In this document: piece by piece, positions 27,361-34,423 of the stretch
Layout of the letters: every line of letters begins with the position of its first letter
Numbering within the stretch: position 1 is the stretch's first letter
Assembly (NCBI RefSeq): GCF_003129485.1
Contig: NZ_QFFG01000006.1
Span: forward strand, 124,001-188,000
DNA: 64,000 nucleotides
Direction of reading: 5' to 3'
DNA from: Polaribacter aquimarinus
Lineage (GTDB): Bacteria > Bacteroidota > Bacteroidia > Flavobacteriales > Flavobacteriaceae
Made by a program: the position numbers and the translations under genes
The notes under the pieces: model-generated
What the model saw: only the letters and a program-made list of their open reading frames with translations
Database searches by the model: none
Told to the model about the DNA's origin: nothing

Positions 27361-28453
27361 CATATATTCTACTACTAAATATACAGAGTTTACTCATTTA
27401 GATTTATTCTATGAAGAAATTTTAGGAATAAATGCGAATGGAAGTTTTATAGAAATAGGTGCTTTTGATGGAGAAACAAATAGCAAAACTGCTCATCTTG
27501 CAGATATTGGTTGGAGAGGTATTTATTTAGAACCAATTAAAGAATACAGAGATAAGTGTGCAAAGAGACATAAAGATAATAACGTAAATGTATTGCCTTT
27601 TGCAATATCAGATAAAAATGAAATTGTAAACATGCATAAAGGTGGTTTACCTTCAACACTAAAATCATCACACCAAGAACATATAAGTAATTATACAAAA
27701 TTAAACTCTTCTGAATTGGAATTTTCAGACGAAAGTGTGGAGTCATTAACGTGGGATAAATTTGTTAATGGTTATGTTACTAAAGTACCTGATGTGTTAG
27801 TTATAGATGCCGAAGGTTTTGATTTGGAAATTATAAATAGTATAGATTTTAAAAGCTTTAGACCTACTATTATTTGTTGTGAAATATTTCCTGAATCAAC
27901 AAGTTTTATTCACCAATCCACTATAGCCGATGGTAGAAAAATAATAGAAAAGTTAACAAATAATGGATATTTTATTTGGCTTCAAGAGGAACATAATATT
28001 TTATTTTCTACAAAACCAATTCCTAAATCTATAAGTCAAATTAATGTCAGTTACCCTTTTTTATTTGACTTAGCGAATAAAAATAATAAAAAAGCTAATG
28101 CATTAAGTTTTTTTCGCCAATTGCTAAAAACTTTAATTTTAACTAAAAACATCCATAGATATGAATTTTTGATAAGCATATTTGCAAATCAAACAGATGA
28201 TTTTTACATGGCTGATAGTAACTTACTGGTTTTATTATTAATGGCCGTGAATAAAGAATCTGAAGCTTATAATATCTTAAAATGGAGTGAAAATAACTCT
28301 GAATATTATGATATCTCAAATCAGTTATTACAAATACTTAATAAGAAGAGCACTTTAATATCATATAAATTAGATAGAATTAACCAAATCATTGAACATT
28401 CACCTTATGATCTTAGATATGTGGCATTGCGAAAATTAATACTGCAATCATGA
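27353..28453 (+). CDS. FkbM-family methyltransferase with extra C-terminal region
   Basis: A 366-residue protein starting with GTG (27353) inside the PqqD-like gene. Residues about 28-225 are an FkbM methyltransferase: FIEIGAFDGETNSKT, GWRGIYLEPIKEY, PFAISDKNEIV, TWDKFV, PDVLVIDAEGFDLEII, IICCEIFPE. FkbM enzymes usually O-methylate sugars or secondary metabolites. Residues about 235-366 are helical and not recognised; they may contact the PqqD-like protein or the acceptor. It overlaps the next gene by 4 bases (ATGA). Confidence 0.82.
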   Translation: MSNIYSTTKYTEFTHLDLFYEEILGINANGSFIEIGAFDGETNSKTAHLADIGWRGIYLEPIKEYRDKCAKRHKDNNVNVLPFAISDKNEIVNMHKGGLPSTLKSSHQEHISNYTKLNSSELEFSDESVESLTWDKFVNGYVTKVPDVLVIDAEGFDLEIINSIDFKSFRPTIICCEIFPESTSFIHQSTIADGRKIIEKLTNNGYFIWLQEEHNILFSTKPIPKSISQINVSYPFLFDLANKNNKKANALSFFRQLLKTLILTKNIHRYEFLISIFANQTDDFYMADSNLLVLLLMAVNKESEAYNILKWSENNSEYYDISNQLLQILNKKSTLISYKLDRINQIIEHSPYDLRYVALRKLILQS

Positions 28454-29544
28454 GAGTACTTTGTTTAATTTCATCGGGTAGAGGGCATTTAGATTTAGGA
28501 GGTAATGGATTTACCAAATATATCACTCAGTTAAATGTAAATAATGAAGTCCATATAATTTCAACAACTTCTCAATGCAAATTGTTAGAAAATATAACTT
28601 ATAAAACGCATGTTACTAATCATATCGATCAATTAATGCTCCCTGTTGAAGAACATGAAACTTATCAATTTACAGAATACTTTTTTCAATTTCTTAAGTT
28701 ATTAGAGTTAAAGGTTAAAAGTATTAACCCTGATCTCGCAATTGTAGACCGTATATTAGGGTTGGCAGACCCCTTACTTAATTCTCTTTCCATAAAGTAT
28801 ATTAGTATGGGAACAAACGGGATAGATTGGCGAAAGCACAAGGGTTTTATTTTGGATCCTAATTTATCTGTACACAATAAGAATGGATTAACAGCTAAAT
28901 TATCCTCTTTTTTAAAATGGCCTAAAACTCGACTTTCTGCATGGAGTCAATCGAAATATTTAAATATTTGTTTTGTAGACAGAGATTTTTATCCTTTATC
29001 AAATAATAGAGTTCACCACATTAACATGTTTTCTGAAAATTCTTATTTAGTAGATGATAAAAAAAATATAGGAATTTCATTAGGTAATGGTTATTATAAC
29101 CAAGAAGAGTTTTGTGAAAAATTAAATGCTATACTTAGTATTTTTCCTAGCAATTTAGAAATATTAATATTTGGTAATAATGATAGATGGAAAACCCTTT
29201 CAAAAAATATTAAAACACCAAATAAGTTAAGATTTTTAGGGTATGTTAATTTTAATGATTACTTCAAAAGCATTTCACATTTAATTTTTGCAGGTGGAGT
29301 AGGTACCTTATGGAGCTGCATTCAATATGGGGTTATTCCAATTACCATATCTGGAAATATTCACGACCAAAATTATAATGCAACATACATAAAACAAAAA
29401 CTTGATATATTTATATCAAACATTTTTGAAAAACAAGGTTATTATCGTAAAAAAATTGAGGAAATGAAAAACTCAACAAAATATACTCATTCAATAAAAG
29501 AAAGTGTATCAATAATTGAGTCTGAAATTAAACTCGGATATTGA
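28450..29544 (+). CDS. GT1-like (GT-B fold) glycosyltransferase
   Basis: A 364-residue enzyme with an N-terminal acceptor domain (VLCLISSGRGHLDLGGNGF) and a C-terminal nucleotide-sugar domain carrying FAGGVGTLWSCIQYGVIPITI and DQNYNATYI, as in UDP-glycosyltransferases of the GT1/MGT type. No membrane segment, so cytosolic. It is the third gene of the PqqD operon with an ATGA overlap; its last 17 bases overlap the 3' end of the convergent C39-like gene. It probably adds a sugar to the peptide or to a growing glycan. Confidence 0.8.
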   Translation: MRVLCLISSGRGHLDLGGNGFTKYITQLNVNNEVHIISTTSQCKLLENITYKTHVTNHIDQLMLPVEEHETYQFTEYFFQFLKLLELKVKSINPDLAIVDRILGLADPLLNSLSIKYISMGTNGIDWRKHKGFILDPNLSVHNKNGLTAKLSSFLKWPKTRLSAWSQSKYLNICFVDRDFYPLSNNRVHHINMFSENSYLVDDKKNIGISLGNGYYNQEEFCEKLNAILSIFPSNLEILIFGNNDRWKTLSKNIKTPNKLRFLGYVNFNDYFKSISHLIFAGGVGTLWSCIQYGVIPITISGNIHDQNYNATYIKQKLDIFISNIFEKQGYYRKKIEEMKNSTKYTHSIKESVSIIESEIKLGY

Positions 29545-30055
29545 AATCAGTCATTAAACTTTCTGGTGTTAGTTCAATAATTTTTGGAGATACCCAATTT
29601 CTTTTTGATTCAAGCTCATTTTCTAATTTTGTTAATTTTTCGAAATTCACTTCTTTTAAATAAGAAGAATTTGGATTTAAATAAAAATAATGACCTGTAG
29701 CATAACTAATAAATTCATCTAAAGACTCAGTGTTTTTACCTGTTAGTGAATCCAAATAGGTAATGTTAGTGTCTGTAAAATCAATTATAATTACAGTTCT
29801 ATATCCTTTTACTAAAGCTAAGATTGGAAAAACCAAACTTTTAAAATTCGATTTATCAAAAAAACCAGAAGAATATTCAAATGCATAAGTATTTGCAAAA
29901 TCCTGTATTCTAACAAAATCTTGCATTTTTTCAGAATCATTAAAGGATTTATAAATAGAACTTTTACTAATCTTTATATTGTAATATTTACAAAAAGTAG
30001 CTAATGAAGCAGCTAGATTATCATTCCAACTTTTTTGAACAACAATTTCTTTCAT
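29528..30055 (-). CDS. Degenerate C39-like protein with a leader-like C-terminal tail
   Basis: A 175-residue protein whose residues about 8-130 match the N-terminal domain of the prolyl-4-hydroxylase at 21710-22750 (both have W-N-[DE]-N, then SLATFCK / ALATFCK and a NIKIS / NLEIS segment). The C39 Cys position is Asn13 and the His position is Arg (GYRTVIII), so it is not a protease. After a charged helix comes the tail NWVSPKIIELTPESL and a few more residues. The WxxPxIxxL pattern resembles RiPP leaders read by RRE proteins. It may be a precursor or an adaptor; no signal peptide. Confidence 0.65.
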   Translation of the reverse strand: MKEIVVQKSWNDNLAASLATFCKYYNIKISKSSIYKSFNDSEKMQDFVRIQDFANTYAFEYSSGFFDKSNFKSLVFPILALVKGYRTVIIIDFTDTNITYLDSLTGKNTESLDEFISYATGHYFYLNPNSSYLKEVNFEKLTKLENELESKRNWVSPKIIELTPESLMTDFNIRV

Positions 30056-30073
30056 TTCAAAATAGCTTTTAAA

Positions 30074-30103
30074 AAAAAGTCTTGATATTACTCAAGACTT
30101 TTT
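30074..30103 (-). terminator. Terminator after the proline-rich protein gene
   Basis: Perfect 12-bp arms (30074-30085, 30092-30103) with a six-base loop; on the minus strand the stem is followed by a run of T. It lies between the proline-rich gene and the C39-like gene, which therefore may be expressed at a lower level or from its own promoter. Confidence 0.82.
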
Positions 30104-30166
30104 AAGATATATAATTTATTAATTGATTTAAACAAAGTATAAATTTCTTTTTACTTCTCTTATTAA

Positions 30167-30802
30167 TTAATAAGGATTACTCGGTGGCGCAGGTGGACTA
30201 TATGGACTACTTGGTGCACTAGTCGGTGCTGGTGGTGGTGCTCCATATGGATTAGTCGTTGGCGGTGGCGCTGGTGCACTTGTTGGCGCAGGCGGTGGTG
30301 CCGGATATGGATTAGTCGTTGGCGGTGGCGCTGGTGCACTTGTTGGTGCAGGCGGTGGTGCCGGATATGGATTAGTAGTCGGCGGTGGCGCTGGTGCACT
30401 CGTTGGTGCAGGCGGTGGTGCCGGATATGGATTAGTCGTTGGCGGTGGCGCTGGTGCACTCGTTGGTGCAGGCGGTGGTGCCGGATATGGATTAGTCGTT
30501 GGCGGTGGCGCTGGTGCACTTGTTGGTGCTGGCGGCGGTGCCGGATATGGATTAGTAGTCGGCGGTGGCGCTGGTGCACTCGTTGGTGCAGGCGGTGGTG
30601 CTGGAGCAGTATACAAAACATCTCCATGAGCCAAATGTGCTCGAACCGCTCTTTTGGACACCTTAATTACTCTACCATTATGGATAACTTTAACTTTCTT
30701 ATTTCCCTTTTTTTTAGGTCCCTTTTTTTTGTTATGCTTACCTTGAGCACCTAGTGCAAGAGTAGCTGCCAAAGCTGCAGCGGTTATAAATTTTTTATTC
30801 AT
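30167..30802 (-). CDS. Secreted extensin-like proline-rich repeat protein
   Basis: A 211-residue protein with a signal peptide (about 1-21), a Lys-rich segment (22-38), a short conserved-looking stretch (VIHNGRVIKVSKRAVRAHLAHGD, broken here as VIHNGRVIKV and SKRAVRAHLAHGD; a motif seen in many Bacteroidetes secreted proteins, usually with Cys) and a tail of about 145 residues, over a third Pro. The tail has six near-identical 20-residue units (PAPPPAPTSA then PAPPPTTNPY) and a degenerate end. No membrane anchor. The composition (Pro, Ala, Thr, Ser, Tyr) is like plant extensin and arabinogalactan proteins, which carry glycosylated hydroxyproline. Confidence 0.82.
   Translation of the reverse strand: MNKKFITAAALAATLALGAQGKHNKKKGPKKKGNKKVKVIHNGRVIKVSKRAVRAHLAHGDVLYTAPAPPPAPTSAPAPPPTTNPYPAPPPAPTSAPAPPPTTNPYPAPPPAPTSAPAPPPTTNPYPAPPPAPTSAPAPPPTTNPYPAPPPAPTSAPAPPPTTNPYPAPPPAPTSAPAPPPTTNPYGAPPPAPTSAPSSPYSPPAPPSNPY
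30227..30606 (-). repeat. 60-bp tandem coding repeat, six copies
   Basis: A 60-base unit is repeated six times with period exactly 60 (NPY codons recur near 30246, 30306, 30366, 30426, 30486, 30546). Copies differ at a few third positions. The repeat is far more GC-rich than the surrounding DNA because of Pro and Ala codons. Copy number may change by recombination or slippage without breaking the frame. Confidence 0.9.
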
Positions 30803-31017
30803 AATAAACTGATTTTAAGTTAATCATCCCGATTGCAATATACAAAAAAATTAACATATATATAACACAATAGAATATCACAATATTGTAAAACTATAAT
30901 TCTATAACAAATAACACATTATAAAAGTATATTATGAATATATTTATAATAACAATTTGATGCATTTGCATGATTAAGACAAACTAAATTGAAGAATATT
31001 ATGAAGGTTTGCAAAAG

Positions 31018-31101
31018 TGCGCACGAGAAGATTCGAACTTCCACGAACTTGCATTCACTGCCCCCTCAAGGCAGCGCGTCTACCAATTCCGCCACGTGCG
31101 C
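31018..31101 (-). tRNA. tRNA-Leu (anticodon GAG)
   Basis: Read on the minus strand, a 7-bp acceptor stem (GCGCACG with CGTGCGC), D arm GCGGAATTGGTAGACGCGC, anticodon arm CTGCC-TTGAGGG-GGCAG giving GAG, a class II variable arm and TTCGAATC T loop. The 3' CCA is not encoded. Confidence 0.93.
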
Positions 31102-31117
31102 TTTTCTTTATTAAATA

Positions 31118-31145
31118 AAAAGGTTAAGCTTTTGCTTAACCTTTT
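31118..31145 (-). terminator. Stem-loop between the two tRNA genes
   Basis: Perfect 12-bp arms (31118-31129, 31134-31145) with a TTTT loop (AAAA on the minus strand), followed on the minus strand by T5. It looks like a terminator for tRNA-Lys although tRNA-Leu begins only 16 bases further on; it could also act in processing of a joint transcript. Confidence 0.65.
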
Positions 31146-31147
31146 AG

Positions 31148-31220
31148 TGACCGGGCTGGGGCTCGAACCCAGGACCCTCTCCTTAAAAGGGAGATGCTCT
31201 ACCAACTGAGCTACCAGGTC
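31148..31220 (-). tRNA. tRNA-Lys (anticodon TTT)
   Basis: On the minus strand: acceptor GACCTGG with CCCGGTC (position 5:68 is a T-C mismatch), D arm GCTCAGTTGGTAGAGC, anticodon arm TCTCC-CTTTTAA-GGAGA giving TTT, T arm CTGGG-TTCGAGC-CCCAG. 73 bases, CCA not encoded. Confidence 0.93.
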
Positions 31221-31237
31221 GTTCTTTAAATGGTTTG

Positions 31238-31245
31238 CAAATATA
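31238..31245 (-). promoter_or_regulatory. -7 promoter element of the tRNA genes
   Basis: On the minus strand TATATTTG fits TAnnTTTG and ends 18 bases before the 5' end of tRNA-Lys, so a short leader is expected. No clear -33 TTG at the usual distance. Confidence 0.5.
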
Positions 31246-31315
31246 ATATCAATCATTGAAATTTCATCTATTAAAGTCAAAATTTTTTGTAGATATTTGC
31301 AAAAATTAAATTTAA

Positions 31316-31834
31316 ATGAAAATAGTATTGTTAGGCTATATGGCTTCCGGTAAATCTAGTATTGGAAAAAAACTTTCTAAAAAACTATCAATGAAGTTCT
31401 TAGATTTAGATGACTATATTATCGAACAAGAATGCATGTCTATCAATGAAATTTTTAAAGAAAAAGGAGAAGTATATTTTAGAAGAATTGAGAATAAATA
31501 TTTAAAAAAAATTATTTCTAAAAAAGATAACTTTATCCTAGCTTTAGGAGGAGGAACTCCATGTTATGCGAATAATATGGAAGTAATTAATAATACTGAT
31601 GATGTATTTTCCATCTATCTTGATGGAAGTACTTCCACAATGATCGAAAGGTTGATAAGAAAAAAGAGTAAACGCCCTTTAATTGCTTCTTTAAAAGATG
31701 ATAAAATACCTGAATTTGTGGCAAAACATTTATTCGAAAGAAGACCTTTTTACGAACAAGCTAAATTGATAGTTAAAATTGACAAAAAATCAAAAAAAGA
31801 AGTAGCTAAAGAACTAGAAATTTTATTAAACTAG
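31316..31834 (+). CDS. aroK: Shikimate kinase
   Basis: Shikimate kinase phosphorylates shikimate in aromatic amino acid synthesis. The 172-residue protein has the Walker A loop GYMASGKSS (residues 7-15), the substrate Asp in FLDLDDYI, FRRIE, LALGGGTPC and the lid RPLI. Length and motifs are typical. A TAGATATTTGCA sequence just upstream (31291-31302) is a likely promoter element. Its end overlaps the convergent PRTase gene by 9 bases. Confidence 0.94.
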   Translation: MKIVLLGYMASGKSSIGKKLSKKLSMKFLDLDDYIIEQECMSINEIFKEKGEVYFRRIENKYLKKIISKKDNFILALGGGTPCYANNMEVINNTDDVFSIYLDGSTSTMIERLIRKKSKRPLIASLKDDKIPEFVAKHLFERRPFYEQAKLIVKIDKKSKKEVAKELEILLN

Positions 31835-32329
31835 GTATGCTACTGCAGAATCTTTAGAAAATTCAACTTGAATATGTTCTTTAATTGATGTTGAAAGAGA
31901 TATCCCTTTAAAATCTGCTTTAACTGGATATTTTTTATGGTTTCTATTCACTAAAACAGCAGTTTTAAACTTCTTTAAAGGAACATTTAAAAAATGTTTT
32001 ACACCATATATTAAGGTAGTACCGGAATTCAAAACATCATCAACTAGCACTAAAGATTTATTTTTGTAGGCTTCTATTTCTAATGAAGTTGTAATTGCTT
32101 CCAAAGGTTTTTTCTTGTTAATGTTTACTTTACAAAGAACAACATTTAAATTAGATATTTCTTTTAAAGTGTTTACAACTTTTTCAGCAAAAATATATCC
32201 ATTACCAACGATTCCAGCAATAATAACCTCATTTTCAGAACTAAAAGTTTCGTAGATTTGATAAGAAATACGTTTTATTTTTTGTTCAACTTGTGTAGTG
32301 TCTAATATTATATTTGCTGATGTTGTCAT
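31826..32329 (-). CDS. PyrR-like phosphoribosyltransferase
   Basis: A 167-residue type I phosphoribosyltransferase with the PRPP loop LVLVDDVLNSGTTL (residues about 93-106) and a substrate-flap region rich in Lys. It is closest in form to PyrR/Upp-like proteins of Bacteroidetes annotated as phosphoribosyltransferase; a uracil or purine base is likely but not shown. It overlaps the upstream S4 gene by 4 bases (ATGA), so the two are co-transcribed. Confidence 0.85.
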   Translation of the reverse strand: MTTSANIILDTTQVEQKIKRISYQIYETFSSENEVIIAGIVGNGYIFAEKVVNTLKEISNLNVVLCKVNINKKKPLEAITTSLEIEAYKNKSLVLVDDVLNSGTTLIYGVKHFLNVPLKKFKTAVLVNRNHKKYPVKADFKGISLSTSIKEHIQVEFSKDSAVAYLV

Positions 32330-32706
32330 AAATTTTCTATTGAATCGTCTTGATAGTTATCGATATCTCTTCTATCTTTTTTTGTAGGTCTCCCAGTTCC
32401 TTTTTTTCTATAATAGTCTTTAGAGTACTTTAGCAACTCAGTTCTTTCGAATTCTTCTTTTGGAGTAATATCTTTTCTATATAAGTCAACTAATTTTGCA
32501 CCAACTCTACTAGATGGTAAATCTAAAACTTTTATTTTATAATTGATTTGATTTTTTCGAACTAAAATTAATTCATTTCCAAAAACTTCTTTAGAAGGTT
32601 TTATATTGTTGTTTTCTATTTTTACTTGCCCTTTTTTACATGCATTTGTAGCTAAACTTCTAGTTTTAAAAAGCCTAATACACCAAAGATATTTGTCTAT
32701 TCTCAT
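32326..32706 (-). CDS. S4-domain RNA-binding protein (Hsp15/HslR-like)
   Basis: A 126-residue protein that begins with the S4 fold MRIDKYLWCIRLFKTRSLATNACKKGQVKI (given here by its parts MRIDKYLWCIR and SLATNACKKGQV) and ends in a basic tail (YRKKGTGRPTKKDRR). Hsp15 binds free 50S subunits carrying nascent chains. Length and the RPTKKDRR tail match. It is the first gene of a two-gene unit with the PRTase. Confidence 0.9.
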   Translation of the reverse strand: MRIDKYLWCIRLFKTRSLATNACKKGQVKIENNNIKPSKEVFGNELILVRKNQINYKIKVLDLPSSRVGAKLVDLYRKDITPKEEFERTELLKYSKDYYRKKGTGRPTKKDRRDIDNYQDDSIENL

Positions 32707-32785
32707 AAAAAAAGTTAAAAAGAAGAGTTTGTCTTTTTACAAAGATATAAAAATGGTAAATTGCACGCCCAAAATATTAATTTTA

Positions 32786-33697
32786 ATGAATCGAATTAAA
32801 CAACTTTTTTTAGTCACAACATTATTTGTTCTTATATATTCCTGTGATGACAATAATAGAGGTATTGTTAATCCTTATGCAGATGTAGATCATAAAGAAC
32901 TGGCAATTTCTGATAATGATTCTATAGTTGCGTTTTTAAAGAATCACTATTTCGATACCAGTATCGATTCTGTAAAAGCAATTACATCTGGTCAGGTGTC
33001 TATGTATACTGATGGCAAATTAGAAACAGTAGATGTTAATTTTAATGACATAGACTATAAATTATATGTATACATTTCGCAACAAGGACAACCAAAAATA
33101 GATAAAGGAAATCCAACAAAAGCAGATTCTGTATTTGTGAAATATAGTGGTAGACAGATTAGCACCACAACTTCTTTAGGTGGTACTTTTGATAGCAATA
33201 CATCAGGGACTTGGTTTACTCTACTTAATGTCATTAACGGTTGGTCTTATGGTTTTACCAAGTTAAAAGGGGGAGAACTTAAAAAAGATTCAAATGGAGG
33301 TCCTTTTAACGGTCCAATTACTTATCTAAATAGTGGTAAAGGTGTATTACTTATTCCTTCTGGTTTAGCTTATTCATCAAGTGATTTAAATAACATTAAC
33401 AATATTTTAGTTAATAAAAATTTAATGTTTTATGTTGATTTATTGGATTTTGTTCCTGACACAGATAATGATAATGACGGTATCCCTAATATATTAGAAG
33501 ATCCCGATGGTGATGGTGATCCAAGAAATGATGATACTGATGGAGATAGAGTTCCTAATTTAGCTGATGTTGACGATGATGGTGACGGTGTATTAACTAA
33601 AAATGAAGATAAGAATGGAGACGGTAACCCTGCAAATGATTTTAATGATCCAAATAATCCTAATTTACCTGATTATTTAAACCCTGATATCAAATAA
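32786..33697 (+). CDS. FKBP-type peptidyl-prolyl isomerase lipoprotein with Ca-binding tail
   Basis: About 303 residues from ATG 32786; a longer frame would run antisense through the S4 gene. The signal peptide ends in LIYSC, giving a lipidated Cys. Residues about 110-215 are an FKBP domain (VKYSGRQ, FDSNTSGTWFTLLNVINGWSYGFTKLKGG, PSGLAYSS), which catalyses cis-trans isomerisation of prolyl bonds. The end (about 220-300) holds thrombospondin type 3-like Asp repeats (DTDNDNDGIPN, DPDGDGDP, DVDDDGDG), which bind calcium. Likely on the outer membrane or in the periplasm. Confidence 0.88.
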   Translation: MNRIKQLFLVTTLFVLIYSCDDNNRGIVNPYADVDHKELAISDNDSIVAFLKNHYFDTSIDSVKAITSGQVSMYTDGKLETVDVNFNDIDYKLYVYISQQGQPKIDKGNPTKADSVFVKYSGRQISTTTSLGGTFDSNTSGTWFTLLNVINGWSYGFTKLKGGELKKDSNGGPFNGPITYLNSGKGVLLIPSGLAYSSSDLNNINNILVNKNLMFYVDLLDFVPDTDNDNDGIPNILEDPDGDGDPRNDDTDGDRVPNLADVDDDGDGVLTKNEDKNGDGNPANDFNDPNNPNLPDYLNPDIK

Positions 33698-33716
33698 AGA
33701 TTTGTAATAATATACT

Positions 33717-33750
33717 AAAAAAAGCTCTAGAAATTTCTAGAGCTTTTTTT
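33717..33750. terminator. Bidirectional terminator
   Basis: A perfect 34-base palindrome (17-bp arms with A and T ends) between the FKBP gene and the convergent barrel-protein gene. Confidence 0.88.
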
Positions 33751-33773
33751 AATTTGCTTTTATAAAATTTATT

Positions 33774-34376
33774 TTACAATCTATAAGATAATCCAATAAT
33801 AATTTGATTAATTCTTGTGTCAAATTTTTGTTCCACTGTACCAGAAAGAAAAGTAGATTCTATCCCAGAAAAAGCTCTTTCCCAACGAACATCAATCCCT
33901 AATTTACCTAATTCTATTCCACCACCAAACTGTAAACCAACTGTAAACCCATCAGACTTAACATCTTTTATGTCACTAAAACTAAAATCAGAATCTAATA
34001 CATATTGAAAAGAGGGACCTATATAGATATTACCAACACCAAAAATCTTTTTTCCTAATAAAACAGGAATATCAATTTTTTGAAAATTATAATCAGTAGA
34101 GTTTCCAGAAGTTTTATATCGAACTTCATTTTCTAAATTTGTATATACCAATTCTGGTCTTAAATAAAAACCAATCACAGGAATTTTAAAACGTAGCCAT
34201 ATACCTGCATGGTAACCTGTTCTACTTTTAGCTCCGTCAAAAACATCTGTCTGAACTTCTTTAATAGAATTAGAGTTGTAATTGATTCCTCCTTTTACAC
34301 CAAATGCAACTTGAGCATTTGCAATTTGACTTAACCCAAAAGTCAAACATAATATTAAAATTACTTTTTTCATCAT
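33774..34376 (-). CDS. Outer-membrane beta-barrel (PorT/OmpW-like) protein
   Basis: A 200-residue protein with a signal peptide (cleaved after ANAQ, about residue 22), then alternating strands with the opening GVKGGINYNS and closing IIIGLSYRL, typical of the eight-strand barrels of the Bacteroidetes porin family / PorT-like group. MMKK gives two possible starts; the first is taken. Function unknown. Confidence 0.85.
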   Translation of the reverse strand: MMKKVILILCLTFGLSQIANAQVAFGVKGGINYNSNSIKEVQTDVFDGAKSRTGYHAGIWLRFKIPVIGFYLRPELVYTNLENEVRYKTSGNSTDYNFQKIDIPVLLGKKIFGVGNIYIGPSFQYVLDSDFSFSDIKDVKSDGFTVGLQFGGGIELGKLGIDVRWERAFSGIESTFLSGTVEQKFDTRINQIIIGLSYRL

Positions 34377-34423
34377 ATTTATTTAAAGTTAATACTAAGA
34401 CGTTTTGTAATGATAAAACGTTA

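Noticed and set aside
30227..30606. Regular 60-bp repeats as a possible CRISPR array
   Set aside because: There are no unique spacers; the whole unit is repeated and is in frame with a secreted protein.
30163..30627. A 154-codon His/Arg/Gln-rich ORF on the minus strand
   Set aside because: It is another frame of the 60-bp repeats of the proline-rich gene; the signal peptide and composition favour the proline-rich frame.
31009..31280. Two short overlapping ORFs (about 66 codons each, both strands)
   Set aside because: They run through the tRNA-Leu and tRNA-Lys genes; the translated text is tRNA sequence, not protein.
34400..34421. ACGTTTT/AAAACGT inverted repeat after the transketolase start region
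   Set aside because: Only seven base pairs and no T run in either direction; too weak to call a terminator or operator.
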